This document shows positions 16,480-25,688 of a stretch of DNA of 64,000 bases, one piece after another (position 1 is the first letter of the stretch; each line of letters opens with the position of its first letter). The stretch is from Kibdelosporangium aridum (GTDB lineage: Bacteria > Actinomycetota > Actinomycetes > Mycobacteriales > Pseudonocardiaceae). Location: contig NZ_FWXV01000021.1 of assembly GCF_900176515.1 (NCBI RefSeq), positions 30,140-94,139 of the forward strand, written 5' to 3'. The position numbers and the translations under genes are program-made. The notes beneath the pieces are model-generated. The model was given only the letters and a program-made list of their open reading frames with translations. It made no database searches and was not told where the DNA came from.

Positions 16480-17751
16480 GTGTCGAAGCGAGATCCTTTT
16501 CTTGATGTGGTCAGGGTTCTGGCCATCGTGCTGGTGGTCTTCCAGCACTGGCTGGTGCCGGTGCTCGGCTGGAACGGCACCGAGCTGACCACCGGGAACG
16601 CTTATGCCACACCAGGGTGGTGGGTGCTGACGTGGGTCGGCCAGGTGATGCCGCTGGTGTTCTTCGCCGGTGGTGCGGCCAACCTGCTGTCGCTGCGGGC
16701 GCATCGCGGCCGGGGTGGGTCGGACCGCGACTGGCTGTCCAGCCGGGTGCACAGGCTGGCGATCCCGATGCTGCCGTTGATCGCGGTGTGGCTGGTGGTT
16801 CCGCATCTGCTGGTCACCCTCGGGGTGCCGGTGCAGCCGTTGAACGTCGGCAGCGCGGTCGTCGGCCAGCTGTTGTGGTTCATGGCGGTGTATCTCGCCG
16901 CGATTCTCGTGACTCCGTGGATGCTGAAGGCGCAGGAGCGCTACGGACTGCGCGTCTTCGCTGCTCTCGCCGGTGCCGCGGTGCTGGTGGACGTGGTGCG
17001 GTTCGCGGGTCTGCCGATGGCCGGGTTCCTCAACGCCGCCTTCGTGTGGCTCGCGGTGCACCAGCTTGGTTTCCACTACGCCAAGAACCCGCCGTCGACG
17101 CGAGCGGCCGCGGCCATGGCGATCGCGGGGTTCGGGATGACCGCGCTGATGGTCGGGTTCGGACCGTATCCGCTGAGCATGGTCGGCATGCCGGGCGCAC
17201 CGGTGTCGAACGCGGGCCCGCCGACCGCGTGCCTGATCACTTTGGGCATCGGTCAGATCGGTCTCGTGCTGCTCGCCCGTCCGCTCATCCGTTCACTGGC
17301 CGCCCGCCCCGCGGCCGCGCGTGTGCTCACGTGGGTCGGCGCCCGCTCGATGAGCCTGTACCTGTGGCACATGTCCGCCATGGTCGCGGTGGCAGGCGTG
17401 TGGACGATCGGCCTCGGCTACTCCACGCCTGAGCCGGGCAGTTTCCTGTGGTTCGCGGTCCTGCCGCTGTGGATCGGATCGGCCACCGCGGTGTTGTACG
17501 GGCTGCTGCGAGTCTTCGGCCGGTTCGAGGCGCACGCACCCGGGCCGCTCGTGGTGCAGCCACCTGCGCTGCAGGTCATGCTCGGCACCGGGGTCATCGC
17601 GATCGGCACGTTGGGCATCGCGGCGACCGGGTTCGCGCCCGGCCAGGGTCTCGTGTCGACCGGTGCGGCGATCTGGGCCGCGATCGTCCTCAGTGGACTG
17701 CTCGCGGTGCGCTACCGGCTACCGTCGGTCAGTGTCGTCCGCAATGCCTAG
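16480..17751 (+). CDS. Acyltransferase 3 family membrane protein
   Basis: About 423 residues with roughly ten hydrophobic helices. The N-terminal signature is RDPFLDVVRVLAIVLVVFQHW with the likely catalytic His in FQHW. Further motifs are LPLVFFAGGAANL and MSLYLWHMSAMV. Such proteins O-acylate surface sugars or small molecules at the membrane. GTG at 16480 with GGGGG about 5 nt upstream is preferred over a TTG at 16405. It follows the two-component system by ~110 bp. Its end overlaps a convergent amidohydrolase gene by 33 bp. Confidence 0.87.
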   Translation: MSKRDPFLDVVRVLAIVLVVFQHWLVPVLGWNGTELTTGNAYATPGWWVLTWVGQVMPLVFFAGGAANLLSLRAHRGRGGSDRDWLSSRVHRLAIPMLPLIAVWLVVPHLLVTLGVPVQPLNVGSAVVGQLLWFMAVYLAAILVTPWMLKAQERYGLRVFAALAGAAVLVDVVRFAGLPMAGFLNAAFVWLAVHQLGFHYAKNPPSTRAAAAMAIAGFGMTALMVGFGPYPLSMVGMPGAPVSNAGPPTACLITLGIGQIGLVLLARPLIRSLAARPAAARVLTWVGARSMSLYLWHMSAMVAVAGVWTIGLGYSTPEPGSFLWFAVLPLWIGSATAVLYGLLRVFGRFEAHAPGPLVVQPPALQVMLGTGVIAIGTLGIAATGFAPGQGLVSTGAAIWAAIVLSGLLAVRYRLPSVSVVRNA

Positions 17752-18609
17752 CAGCTGGGCGGGGGTGTCGTGCAGCACCGCCTTGAGGAAATCAGGGCCG
17801 AGCCGCTCGTCCTCCGCCCACTTCGCTATCACTTCGAGCTGGTGGGCGTATTCGTACGGGATGTTCGGGAAGTCCGTGCCCAGCACGACCCGGTCAGGGA
17901 AGTGCACCATCCGCGGCAGGAAGTCCGGCTGCGGCGTCCCGAAGTCCACGCCGACCATGGTCGTGTCCACGTACACGTTCGGGTACCGGCTGACCAGGTC
18001 GAACGCCGCGTCGAACTCCGGCATCCCAGCGTGCGCCAGCACTGCCGTCAGTGTGGGGTGGCGGCGCAGCACCTCGGCGAAGACGTCCAGACCCGTGAAC
18101 GCGCCACGCAGCGGACCGTGTCCACAGTGCACAACCGCGGGCACGCCCGCTTCGGCGATCAGGCCCCACGCATTGTCCAGTTCGGACGTGCGCGGGTCGT
18201 AGCCGCCGATCTGGACGTGCACTTTGACGCACCGCGCGCCCGCGTCCAGCGCTTTGGCCACGTACGACTCGGTCTCGGGTTCCGGAAACAATGTCGCGGT
18301 CGGCACGGCATCCGGGGTACGAGCCGCGAAGTCGCGAATCCACTCGTTCAGCCATTCCGCCATCCCGGGTTTATGGGGATAGACCAATGGCGCGAAGCGG
18401 GTCACGCCGAACGAACGCAGCAGCCGCAGCCGCTCGTCCTCATCGAATCGATAGTGAATCGGCCAGTCGACACCGTAATTGTCCCTGGCGTTGTCGAAAT
18501 ACGCCCAGACCTTGCGCAGCACCGATTCCGGCATGAAGTGAACGTGAATGTCCACAAGGCCGGGAAGTCCGAGGCCGGTCACCCAGGACCGGACCTCGGA
18601 ATCCTTCAC
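17719..18609 (-). CDS. Amidohydrolase family protein (TIM-barrel)
   Basis: 296 residues with amidohydrolase_2 features: the metal-binding HxH in DIHVHFMP near residues 21-28, PAVVHCGHGP near 160, AVLAHAGMPEFD near 195 and GTDFPNIPYE near 245 with the metal Asp. Such enzymes are metal-dependent hydrolases or decarboxylases of aromatic acids; the substrate is unknown. ATG at 18609 overlaps the smpB stop in an ATGA junction, so it is translationally coupled to smpB. Confidence 0.85.
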   Translation of the reverse strand: MKDSEVRSWVTGLGLPGLVDIHVHFMPESVLRKVWAYFDNARDNYGVDWPIHYRFDEDERLRLLRSFGVTRFAPLVYPHKPGMAEWLNEWIRDFAARTPDAVPTATLFPEPETESYVAKALDAGARCVKVHVQIGGYDPRTSELDNAWGLIAEAGVPAVVHCGHGPLRGAFTGLDVFAEVLRRHPTLTAVLAHAGMPEFDAAFDLVSRYPNVYVDTTMVGVDFGTPQPDFLPRMVHFPDRVVLGTDFPNIPYEYAHQLEVIAKWAEDERLGPDFLKAVLHDTPAQLLGIADDTDRR

Positions 18610-19088
18610 CAGCCGCCGCCGCGCTTGCGCGCGCGGCCGACGGCCTTGACCATCTCGCGTTCGGCGGTCCGCTTGGCCAGCGCCTGGCGTTTGTCGTACG
18701 CCCGCTTACCCCTGGCCAGCGCCAGTTCGACCTTGACCTTGCCGTCCTTGAAGTACATCGACAACGGCACCAGGCTCAGGCCGCTCTCCTTGGTCTTGCC
18801 GATCAGCTTGAGGATCTCGCCCTTGTGCAGCAGCAGCTTGCGCCGCCGCCGCGGCTCGTGGTTGGTCCACGTGCCCATCTCGTACTCGGTGATGTGCAGC
18901 CCACGCAGCCACACCTCGCCGTCGTCCACCGTGGCGAACGCGTCGACCAGCGACGCACGACCGAGCCGCAGGCTCTTGACCTCGGTCCCGACCAACACGA
19001 TCCCGCACTCGTAGGTGTCCAGGATCTCGTAGTCGTGCCGCGCCTTCCGGTTCGACGCGATCACCTTCTGACCACGTTCTTTCGCCAT
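18606..19088 (-). CDS. smpB: SsrA-binding protein SmpB
   Basis: 160 residues. Family motifs in order are ASNRKARHDYEI, LVGTEVKSLRLGRASL, LHITEYEMGTW, RRRRKLLLHKGEI, and LVPLSMYFKDGKVKVELALA. The basic tail (AVGRARKRGGGW) occupies the decoding site of stalled ribosomes. It carries tmRNA to the ribosome. It follows ftsX by 31 bp in the order prfB-ftsE-ftsX-smpB, conserved in actinobacteria, and the ssrA gene lies 4.3 kb away. Confidence 0.97.
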   Translation of the reverse strand: MAKERGQKVIASNRKARHDYEILDTYECGIVLVGTEVKSLRLGRASLVDAFATVDDGEVWLRGLHITEYEMGTWTNHEPRRRRKLLLHKGEILKLIGKTKESGLSLVPLSMYFKDGKVKVELALARGKRAYDKRQALAKRTAEREMVKAVGRARKRGGGW

Positions 19089-19119
19089 GACAATGAACTC
19101 TACGACACCGCGCCAGCGG

Positions 19120-20022
19120 TTAAGTCCGCACGTAGAGCCGCAGGGTCACGTAGCCGGTGACGGCCGAGATCAAGATCGCCACGGCGACCAGGATCGGCGA
19201 GATGGCCAGGATGTCCCATAGCTGTATTCGCGGGATGATGTTCGCGGCTATCGGTTCGGCGAGGACGTTGTCGATGAAGACCGCCTTGATGCCGATCAGG
19301 CCGCCGATCGCCAGCACCGCACCGACAAGGCCGGCGACCACCGCCTCCAAGAGGAACGGCAGCTGTGTGTACCAGCGCGTGGCGCCGACCAGGCGCATGA
19401 TGCCGACTTCCGTGCGCCTCGTGAACGCGGACACCTGGATGGTGTTGGAGATCAGCAACAGCGCCGCGACCGCCTGGATGGCCGCGACCACCCACGTTCC
19501 GTTCCGGACGCCGTTGAGCACGCCGAAGAACCGTTCGAGGAAGACACCCTGGTCCTCAACCCGGTCGATCCCCGGTTTGTTGCTGTACGTCTGCACGATG
19601 ACGTCGGCCCGGTCCGGGTTCTTCAGCTTCAGGTGGAACGTCGCGGGCAGCGACTCCTTGCGGGTCAGCTCCAGCAGTTCGGGCTGACCGGCGAAGACGC
19701 GCTGGAAGCGGTCGAACGCCTGGTCCTGGTTCTCCCACCGGACGTCGTCGACGTTGGCGTCCTGCGAGAGAGCGGACTGGATGCCCGCACACGGCTGCTG
19801 CTTGCAGTCCTTGTCAGTCGCGCTGATGTCCCTGTTGAGGTACACGTTCACTTCGACCTCGTCGCCGAAGTTGTCGCGCATGTGGTCGATCATCCGGACC
19901 ACCAGCAGACCGCCCCCCAGCAGTCCCAATGAGATGGCTGTGGTCAGGATCATCGCGACGGTCATCGTGACGTTGCGCCGAAGTCCGGTCAGGACTTCGG
20001 ACAACACGAAACTGAAACGCAT
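19120..20022 (-). CDS. ftsX: Cell division protein FtsX
   Basis: 300 residues. The N-terminal cytoplasmic and first membrane helix is SEVLTGLRRNVTMTVAMILT. An extracellular loop of ~115 residues follows (EVNVYLNRD; a Cys pair in CKQQPCAGI), then three helices at the C-terminus (VVAAIQAVAALLLISNTIQV; VGAVLAIGGLIGIKAVF; ILVAVAILISAVTGYV). With FtsE it forms an ABC-like complex that activates peptidoglycan hydrolases during division. It begins 41 bp after ftsE. Confidence 0.95.
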   Translation of the reverse strand: MRFSFVLSEVLTGLRRNVTMTVAMILTTAISLGLLGGGLLVVRMIDHMRDNFGDEVEVNVYLNRDISATDKDCKQQPCAGIQSALSQDANVDDVRWENQDQAFDRFQRVFAGQPELLELTRKESLPATFHLKLKNPDRADVIVQTYSNKPGIDRVEDQGVFLERFFGVLNGVRNGTWVVAAIQAVAALLLISNTIQVSAFTRRTEVGIMRLVGATRWYTQLPFLLEAVVAGLVGAVLAIGGLIGIKAVFIDNVLAEPIAANIIPRIQLWDILAISPILVAVAILISAVTGYVTLRLYVRT

Positions 20023-20063
20023 CGGTGCGGGTTTCCTCGCAGGTCGGGGGATTACTTCTCGGC

Positions 20064-20753
20064 TTAGCGGCCCACGCCGTAGACGCCTCGGGCGTCGTCG
20101 CGGATGACCCTGCCGAACGCGAGCTCGACGACTCTGCGCCGCATCGAGTCCACGATGGAATGGTCGTGCGTGGCCATCAGGACGGTCGTGCCCGTGCGGT
20201 TGATCCGCTCGAGCAGCAGCATGATGTCCTGGCTGGTGTCGGGGTCCAGGTTTCCGGTCGGCTCGTCGGCCAGCAGCATCATCGGCCGGTTGACGAACGC
20301 ACGCGCGATCGCCACACGCTGCTGTTCACCACCGGACAGCTCGTTGGGCATGCGGTTGGCCTTGCCGTCCAGACCGACCAGCTCAAGCACCTCGGGCACC
20401 ACCTTGCGGATGGTGTGCGTGGGCTTGCCGATCACTTCCAGCGCGAACGCCACGTTCTCCGCGACGGTCTTGTTGACCAACAAGCGGAAGTCCTGGAACA
20501 CGCACCCGATGGACTGCCGCAGCCGGGGTATCCGGCGCCGCGACATCCTGGTGATGTCGAAGTTGTTGACGTACAGCTTGCCCTTGGTGGGCACTTCCTC
20601 ACGCAGCAACAGGCGAAGGAAGGTGGACTTTCCCGAACCGGACGGGCCGATCAGGAAGACGAACTCCCCCTTGTCCATGTCCACCGAGACGTCATCCAAC
20701 GCGGGACGCGTCGACGTCTTGTAGCTCTTGGAAACATGTTCAAGCCGGATCAC
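20064..20753 (-). CDS. ftsE: Cell division ATP-binding protein FtsE
   Basis: 229-residue ABC ATPase. Walker A is GPSGSGKSTFLR near residue 36, the Q-loop CVFQDFRLL, the signature LSGGEQQRVAIARA and Walker B LLADEPTGNLD. The N-terminus MIRLEHVSKSYKTSTRPALD is typical of FtsE. It powers the FtsX membrane partner encoded next. The upstream gap to prfB is 59 bp. Confidence 0.96.
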   Translation of the reverse strand: MIRLEHVSKSYKTSTRPALDDVSVDMDKGEFVFLIGPSGSGKSTFLRLLLREEVPTKGKLYVNNFDITRMSRRRIPRLRQSIGCVFQDFRLLVNKTVAENVAFALEVIGKPTHTIRKVVPEVLELVGLDGKANRMPNELSGGEQQRVAIARAFVNRPMMLLADEPTGNLDPDTSQDIMLLLERINRTGTTVLMATHDHSIVDSMRRRVVELAFGRVIRDDARGVYGVGR

Positions 20754-20812
20754 GGTCGCGGAGTCTACCCACGACCGTTATCGGCCCGTTGCCAAGGGAT
20801 GGTTTAGCACTC

Positions 20813-21916
20813 TCAGTTAGTGCGTCGCCACCGAATTCCGGCCTCCAGGAATCCGTCGATATCGCCGTCCAGAACAGCGGAGGGATTCCCCACTTCGTAC
20901 TCGGTGCGCAGATCCTTGACCATCTGATACGGGTGCAGAACGTACGAACGCATCTGGTTTCCCCAGCTAGAGCCGCCGTCGCCCTTGAGCTCGTCCATCT
21001 TGGCCTGCTCTTGCTGGCGCTGGCGCTCCAGCAGCTTCGCCTGCAGAACGGCCATCGCCGAGGCCTTGTTCTGCAACTGAGAGCGTTCGTTCTGACACGA
21101 AACGACGATTCCCGTCGGTATGTGTGTGATGCGTACCGCGGAGTCGGTCGTGTTCACGCCCTGACCACCTGGACCGGACGACCGGTACACGTCGATGCGC
21201 AGGTCCTTCTCGTCGATGTCGACGTGGTCGGACTGCTCGACGACCGGGACGACCTCGACACCGGCGAAAGACGTCTGCCTGCGGCCCTGGTTGTCGAACG
21301 GTGAGATCCGCACCAGCCGGTGGGTTCCCTGTTCGACCGAAAGGGTGCCGTAGGCGAAAGGCGCCGAGACTTTGAAGGTCGCGGACTTGATACCGGCTTC
21401 TTCGGCGTAGGACGTGTCGTAGACGTCGATCTGATAGCCGTGCCGCTCCGCCCACCGCATGTACATCCGCAGGAGCATCTCGGCGAAGTCCGCGGCGTCC
21501 ACGCCGCCCGCTTCGGAACGGATCGTGACCAGCGCGTCACGTTCGTCATATTCGCCGGACAGCAAGGTCCGGACTTCGAGCGAGGAGATGTCCGTGCGCA
21601 GCTTTTCGCGCTCGGCGTCCGCCTCGGCGAGACTGCCCGCGTCGCCTTCGTCTTCAGCCAGCTCGTAGAGCACGGGCAGGTCGTCGAGGCGTTGCCGCAG
21701 CTCAGACACCCGGCGGAGCTCACCCTGCTTGTGGGAGAGCTGGCTGGTCACCTGCTGCCCCTTCTCCGGGTCGTCCCAGAGATCGGGGCGCGCGGCCTGC
21801 TGCTCCAGCTCGGTCACCTGAGCGCGCAGCGCATCGAGATCCGTCACCGCCTCGATGCTCTTCAACGTGGCGGAGAGATCATTCAGGTCTGCTGCGACGT
21901 CCGGGTTCACGGCCAA
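20813..21916 (-). CDS. prfB: Peptide chain release factor 2
   Basis: 367 residues. The catalytic GGQ is in SSGPGGQGVNTTDSA near residue 250, and the stop-codon recognition tripeptide SPF lies in VRISPFDNQGR near 206. It releases peptides at UGA and UAA. The frame is uninterrupted, so the programmed +1 frameshift used for autoregulation in many bacteria is absent, as is common in actinobacteria. Start is ATG or equivalent at 21916. It heads the prfB-ftsE-ftsX-smpB series. Confidence 0.96.
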   Translation of the reverse strand: MAVNPDVAADLNDLSATLKSIEAVTDLDALRAQVTELEQQAARPDLWDDPEKGQQVTSQLSHKQGELRRVSELRQRLDDLPVLYELAEDEGDAGSLAEADAEREKLRTDISSLEVRTLLSGEYDERDALVTIRSEAGGVDAADFAEMLLRMYMRWAERHGYQIDVYDTSYAEEAGIKSATFKVSAPFAYGTLSVEQGTHRLVRISPFDNQGRRQTSFAGVEVVPVVEQSDHVDIDEKDLRIDVYRSSGPGGQGVNTTDSAVRITHIPTGIVVSCQNERSQLQNKASAMAVLQAKLLERQRQQEQAKMDELKGDGGSSWGNQMRSYVLHPYQMVKDLRTEYEVGNPSAVLDGDIDGFLEAGIRWRRTN

Positions 21917-21985
21917 GAAGGTTACGTCAGACCGCGTGCCGGTGCGTTGCCGGTCGGCTGTTTCGCGCCGACCGGCTTTCGTTAT

Positions 21986-22486
21986 TCAGTCTTTCGGGAC
22001 CGCGTCGAGCAGTTTCAGCGCCGCCCTGGCACGGGCCACCGCGAACTCGCCGATCGCCTTCGCGTAGCTGTCGTCAGTGTTCTTGACCGAGTTGCGGGCC
22101 TCTTCCAGCTCGGCGTTGTACGCCTGCCGGGCGGAGTCGACCAACGCGGTGCGCTGCTTCGCGGTCAGGTTGCTGGCGTGCACAAGGCGGAGGATCAGCG
22201 GGCTGCGCAGGTGGTCTGGACCAGGCTCGGAGGCAAGCCAGGTCTTGAAGGCCTTCTTGCCTGCGGCCGTGATCAGGTACTGCTGGCTGGAGCGCGGGCC
22301 CTGCTTGCCAAGGCGGACAAGGCCGCCGTCGGCCAGTGCGGGAAGCTCGCGGTATACCTGGCTGCGCGTGACGCTGAAGAACGCGCCAAAGCGCTCACGG
22401 GCCACCGCGACCAGCTGGCCACCCGTCTTCGGGCCGTCATGGAGCAAGCCGAGCAGAGCCGCGGCTGTTGCGTTCAATTCAGACAC
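21986..22486 (-). CDS. PadR-family transcriptional regulator
   Basis: 166 residues. The N-terminal winged helix follows the PadR pattern (LLGLLHDGPKTGGQLV, FFSVTRSQVYRELPALADGG, LITAAGKKAFKTWL), and the C-terminal helical domain (PLILRLVHASNLTAKQRTAL) provides dimerisation. Start is GTG at 22486. It stands alone, upstream of prfB, with 69 bp between, and may control a gene elsewhere or itself. Confidence 0.88.
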   Translation of the reverse strand: MSELNATAAALLGLLHDGPKTGGQLVAVARERFGAFFSVTRSQVYRELPALADGGLVRLGKQGPRSSQQYLITAAGKKAFKTWLASEPGPDHLRSPLILRLVHASNLTAKQRTALVDSARQAYNAELEEARNSVKNTDDSYAKAIGEFAVARARAALKLLDAVPKD

Positions 22487-22589
22487 CTAACCACCGTGCC
22501 ATGAATTTCGCTCGCTGTCCACAATGGCCCCGGCATCTGTCCACAATGGCTATACCGTCACCCGGATGTCGCAAGTACACCCGATTGGC

Positions 22590-23753
22590 TCAGTAGCTTT
22601 TCCGTTGCACCCACTCCGACCAGGCACGAAGCCATTCGTCCTGACCTGTCATCAGCTCGGCATGCCAGCGCCGCAACGAATCATCGTGCTGCGAAGAACT
22701 TCTTTCCTGATGGGCGAACGGGTCCGGCATCCAGGAACGTTGCGACGCCCACACCGTCCGCCAGCTCTCCTGCGCGGGCTTGGAGAGAAGTTCGAGCCGC
22801 ATCCCGGTCCAGTACAACAGAGTCTCGGTCACGGCGGCGTCGCGCAGCCGCTTGTCGGCGAACCAGGCTGCCTTCTCCTGCAAACGGCCCAACTGGTTCA
22901 CCAGAATGGTCACGGCCTCGTTAGCGTCCTGTCTGGACTGATCGGCCAGATGCATCTGCGCCCGTACGGCCGCTTCCCAGAGTTCGCCGTGCTTACGGGC
23001 GTTGGCGCGCAGCCGCGGCGGCCGCCCTTGGCGCGCCGCGGCTTCCAGCTGACGGCTGCGCGCGAGCGTCGCGTCGATGAGCGACCGATGCGCTGTGGCC
23101 ACGTCGAACGGCCGGTCGATGATCGGCATCGTCGGCGGGTTCGTCCGCAGATCGTGCAGGTATTCCCTACGCCCGCGAAGGAACGACTCGATGCTGGGTA
23201 CCGCGACAAGATGCGTCGCGGCCAGTTCCCACTCCCGAGCCACGACGATGACGTCGGAATCCTGGTGCCAGCAACGCGCTGCCCACAGCTTGCGTCTGGT
23301 GTGCAGCAACGAAGCCGGCCGCGGCGTGCCGTTCACGACCACGTGCGCGGGCACCGGATCACCTTCCACCGGACTGTCATCACCCATGCTGTCCAGCAAG
23401 TTCTCCAAGAAGTACCGGAGATCCGGCGGGCTGGGCCTGTTCTGCGACCAGCGCGCGGTGTGCACCTGCACAAGCGGTCCGCTTGGCCGCATCAGGTCGC
23501 CGTAGGCAAGCCCGACACTTTCGACGATGCCGTCGTTGATCTCAGCTTCGCCGAGTAAGCGCGGCTGTGGTGCGGGTTCGGCCATGCCGAGCAACGGCAA
23601 CGAGCTTGCCCGGACCAGGCGCTCATACTCAGCCTCCTGCCGGGAAAACAAGGCCTCCATCTCCGGTGAGGGCGGCACGAGCTCCATGTGCCCAGTGTGC
23701 CAGTTCAACCACTCGGCGAACACAGTCGGCGCGCCGGTCGGCAGCTGATCCAC
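22590..23753 (-). CDS. Unknown protein, 387 residues
   Basis: No family recognised. It is a soluble, Trp- and Arg-rich protein: FAEWLNWHTGHMELVPPSPEM at the start (21 residues, read in pieces), a middle with VVVNGTPRPASLLHTRRKLW, and a helical C-terminal third (QLGRLQEKAAWFADKRLRDA). There are no membrane segments and no catalytic motif I can name. Start is GTG at 23753. A second frame upstream encodes a plausible protein-like stretch (23754-23877, beginning MSTVELVTSDTCRDD) that runs into this gene out of frame, so the true N-terminus may be frameshifted. Confidence 0.6.
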   Translation of the reverse strand: MDQLPTGAPTVFAEWLNWHTGHMELVPPSPEMEALFSRQEAEYERLVRASSLPLLGMAEPAPQPRLLGEAEINDGIVESVGLAYGDLMRPSGPLVQVHTARWSQNRPSPPDLRYFLENLLDSMGDDSPVEGDPVPAHVVVNGTPRPASLLHTRRKLWAARCWHQDSDVIVVAREWELAATHLVAVPSIESFLRGRREYLHDLRTNPPTMPIIDRPFDVATAHRSLIDATLARSRQLEAAARQGRPPRLRANARKHGELWEAAVRAQMHLADQSRQDANEAVTILVNQLGRLQEKAAWFADKRLRDAAVTETLLYWTGMRLELLSKPAQESWRTVWASQRSWMPDPFAHQERSSSQHDDSLRRWHAELMTGQDEWLRAWSEWVQRKSY

Positions 23754-23877
23754 GGTCAGCGGTCATCATCGGGCTCCGACCGGCCACGAATAGCCGCAGC
23801 GTGATCCACTCGCGGTAGCGCAGCGCGTCCGGATCGTCACGGCATGTATCAGAAGTCACAAGCTCCACAGTGGACAT

Positions 23878-24350
23878 CCAAGAAATTTCACGCGGCACTG
23901 TCGATTGCACGCGTCCGGTGAACTACCCGACTTGAGGAGGTTGACATGACCCGGTTCAGCGGGCGGTCCCGACTTCCTCCGTCACGTGAACGAAGTGCCC
24001 GCGCCCAACTGTGAACAAGCTCGAAGCGCCCACCGTCGCGAATGGCCACTCCGGTATACCAGAGTCCCCCGTCGACAACGGTTTCCCGCCACCCCAAACG
24101 AAACGCACTGTCCCCCAACCAAACCGCGACACCCCTCGGCCCACGACCCGTCAACCAGCGCGACACACAATCCTTATGTAGAGCCGAATGGCACAGACGG
24201 CGAACCCGCACAACAGCAGCCCAACGCAAAGCGATTGCCCCGCTTGCATTCCCGTTCGTCCGACGCGACCGGAGAACCCCACCGGTCACAATGGAACCCC
24301 CACCCTCTACAACGAACTGTCCTACCCAACCGCACCCCAAGCCGCCCGCT
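23878..24350. other. Intergenic stretch without a convincing gene
   Basis: The plus strand is C/A-rich and G-poor. Minus-strand open frames here are Arg/Gly-rich and look like shadows of base composition. Towards 24350 it passes into the RNA-associated repeat. Confidence 0.5.
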
Positions 24351-24505
24351 GGTCCGAGCGCAAAGCACCCAGCGCTGAGTCCGTTAGCCCAAGCGCAACG
24401 CTCCCGCGCTGAGTCCGTTGGTCCAACCGAAACGCCCCCAGCGCTGGTTCAGAAGGAACACGCACCGTGGGGGGCATGGGGGGCTCGGCCCCCCAAAACA
24501 AAACG
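24351..24505. repeat. RNA-associated repeat, copy 2 (after first fMet tRNA)
   Basis: Three head-to-tail units of ~34-36 bp (starting near 24351, 24387 and 24420), each with a (G)GTCC/GCCCAA-GCG core and AGCGCTG. They are followed by CACGCACCGTGGGGGGCATG, the hairpin GGGGGGC-TCG-GCCCCCC, and AAAACAAAAC. Confidence 0.85.
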
Positions 24506-24508
24506 AAG

Positions 24509-24546
24509 CGAGCCATGGAAGGTGCCTCAGCACCGACCATGGCTCG
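24509..24546 (-). terminator. Terminator of first fMet tRNA
   Basis: Perfect arms CGAGCCATGG (24509-24518) and CCATGGCTCG (24537-24546) with an inner GGTGC/GCACC stem. On the minus strand it is followed by a GTTTTGTTTTG T-rich tract. It lies 10 bp past the tRNA. Confidence 0.75.
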
Positions 24547-24556
24547 CCTACTCGCG

Positions 24557-24630
24557 TAGCGGGGACAGGATTTGAACCTGCGACCTCTGGGTTATGAGCC
24601 CAGCGAGCTACCGAGCTGCTCCACCCCGCG
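24557..24630 (-). tRNA. Initiator tRNA-fMet (anticodon CAT), copy 1
   Basis: A 74-nt cloverleaf beginning CGCGGGGTGGAGCAGC. The initiator features are an unpaired C1 against U72 and three consecutive G-C pairs in the anticodon stem (GGG-CTCATAA-CCC). CCA is not encoded. It is identical in sequence to the copy at 26255-26328. Confidence 0.96.
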
Positions 24631-24746
24631 TCGTTGTGTTTAGAACTCTACATGGCGCTGTCGAGCCGTTTTCACCGGGGGTCCGTGACAGGAAAGGTGG
24701 GGTCTTCGTCATTGCGGTCACCTGCGGGTTTGAGCACGATGAGGGC

Positions 24747-25688
24747 ATGTCGAAGCTCGTGCTCATCCCCTTGTTCGACGGGATCCAGAGCCTCGACGTG
24801 ACGGGTCCGCTCGAGGTTTTCACCGGAGCAGCGCGCTACGCGGGCCGAAACGTGTACGAGGTGATCACCGCCTCGGTTGGGGGTGGCGTGATCCGTAGCT
24901 CGAGCGGGCTGCGGATCACACCCGACATAGACCTGCACGCGGCACCGCAACCACACACTCTCATCGTTCCCGGCGGATACGGGACGTTGGACGGCCAACC
25001 CGAGTTGGTGGAGTGGTTCCGTGAGCACGCCATGAAGGCGGAACGAGTGGTGTCGGTGTGCAGCGGCGTGTTCCTGCTCGCCGAGGCGGGACTGCTGTCA
25101 GGCCGCCGCGTGACAACGCATTGGTCGGCCTGTGAGTTGCTGGCCCGTCAGCACCCGGACGTCGAGGTGGATCCGGAGCCGATTTTCGTGCGGGACGGGA
25201 AGATCTCGACTTCCGCGGGCGTGACCAGCGGCATCGATCTGGCGTTGGCGTTGGTGGAGGAGGACCTCGGCCGCGAGTGCGCGTTGATCATCGCCAGGCA
25301 TCTGGTGATGTACTTGCGAAGGCCCGGAAACCAAACCCAGTTCAGCGCACCGTTGACGCTGCAAGCCGCCGAACGCCAACCGTTGCGCGAAGTCCAGCAA
25401 TGGATCATCGACCACCCGGGCTCGAAACTGTCGGTGGAGGCGTTGGCAGAACGAGCCAATCTGTCACCGAGGCAGTTCGCCCGAGTCTTCACAGCGGAAA
25501 CAGGCATGACGCCCGGCCGCTATGTCGACCGAGTCCGTCTCGAAGCCGCCCGCCGCCTCCTCGAAGACACAACGGCCGGAATCAGCCGCATCGCCCGCGA
25601 CTGCGGCTACGGCACCCCAGAGACCATGCGCCGAGCCTTCATCCGCGCCCTAGGCGTCTCCCCCGCCGAATACCGCCGCAGGTTCTAA
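24747..25688 (+). CDS. GlxA-type transcriptional regulator (DJ-1/PfpI + AraC HTH)
   Basis: 313 residues. The N-terminal DJ-1/PfpI-like domain (LVLIPLFDGIQSLDVTGPLE through VVSVCSGVFLLAEAGLL, with the elbow Cys near residue 103) is probably a sensor rather than an enzyme. The C-terminal AraC pair of HTH motifs is SVEALAERANLSPRQFARVF and GISRIARDCGYGTPETMRRAF. ATG at 24747 is chosen over the long upstream frame, which crosses the tRNA. It lies alone; the target is unknown. Confidence 0.9.
   Translation: MSKLVLIPLFDGIQSLDVTGPLEVFTGAARYAGRNVYEVITASVGGGVIRSSSGLRITPDIDLHAAPQPHTLIVPGGYGTLDGQPELVEWFREHAMKAERVVSVCSGVFLLAEAGLLSGRRVTTHWSACELLARQHPDVEVDPEPIFVRDGKISTSAGVTSGIDLALALVEEDLGRECALIIARHLVMYLRRPGNQTQFSAPLTLQAAERQPLREVQQWIIDHPGSKLSVEALAERANLSPRQFARVFTAETGMTPGRYVDRVRLEAARRLLEDTTAGISRIARDCGYGTPETMRRAFIRALGVSPAEYRRRF

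Noticed and set aside
23888..24340. Open frames in the minus strand, Arg/Gly-rich, before the fMet tRNA
   Set aside because: Composition follows the C-rich plus strand and the repeat; several frames are equally open, with no ribosome site or motif.
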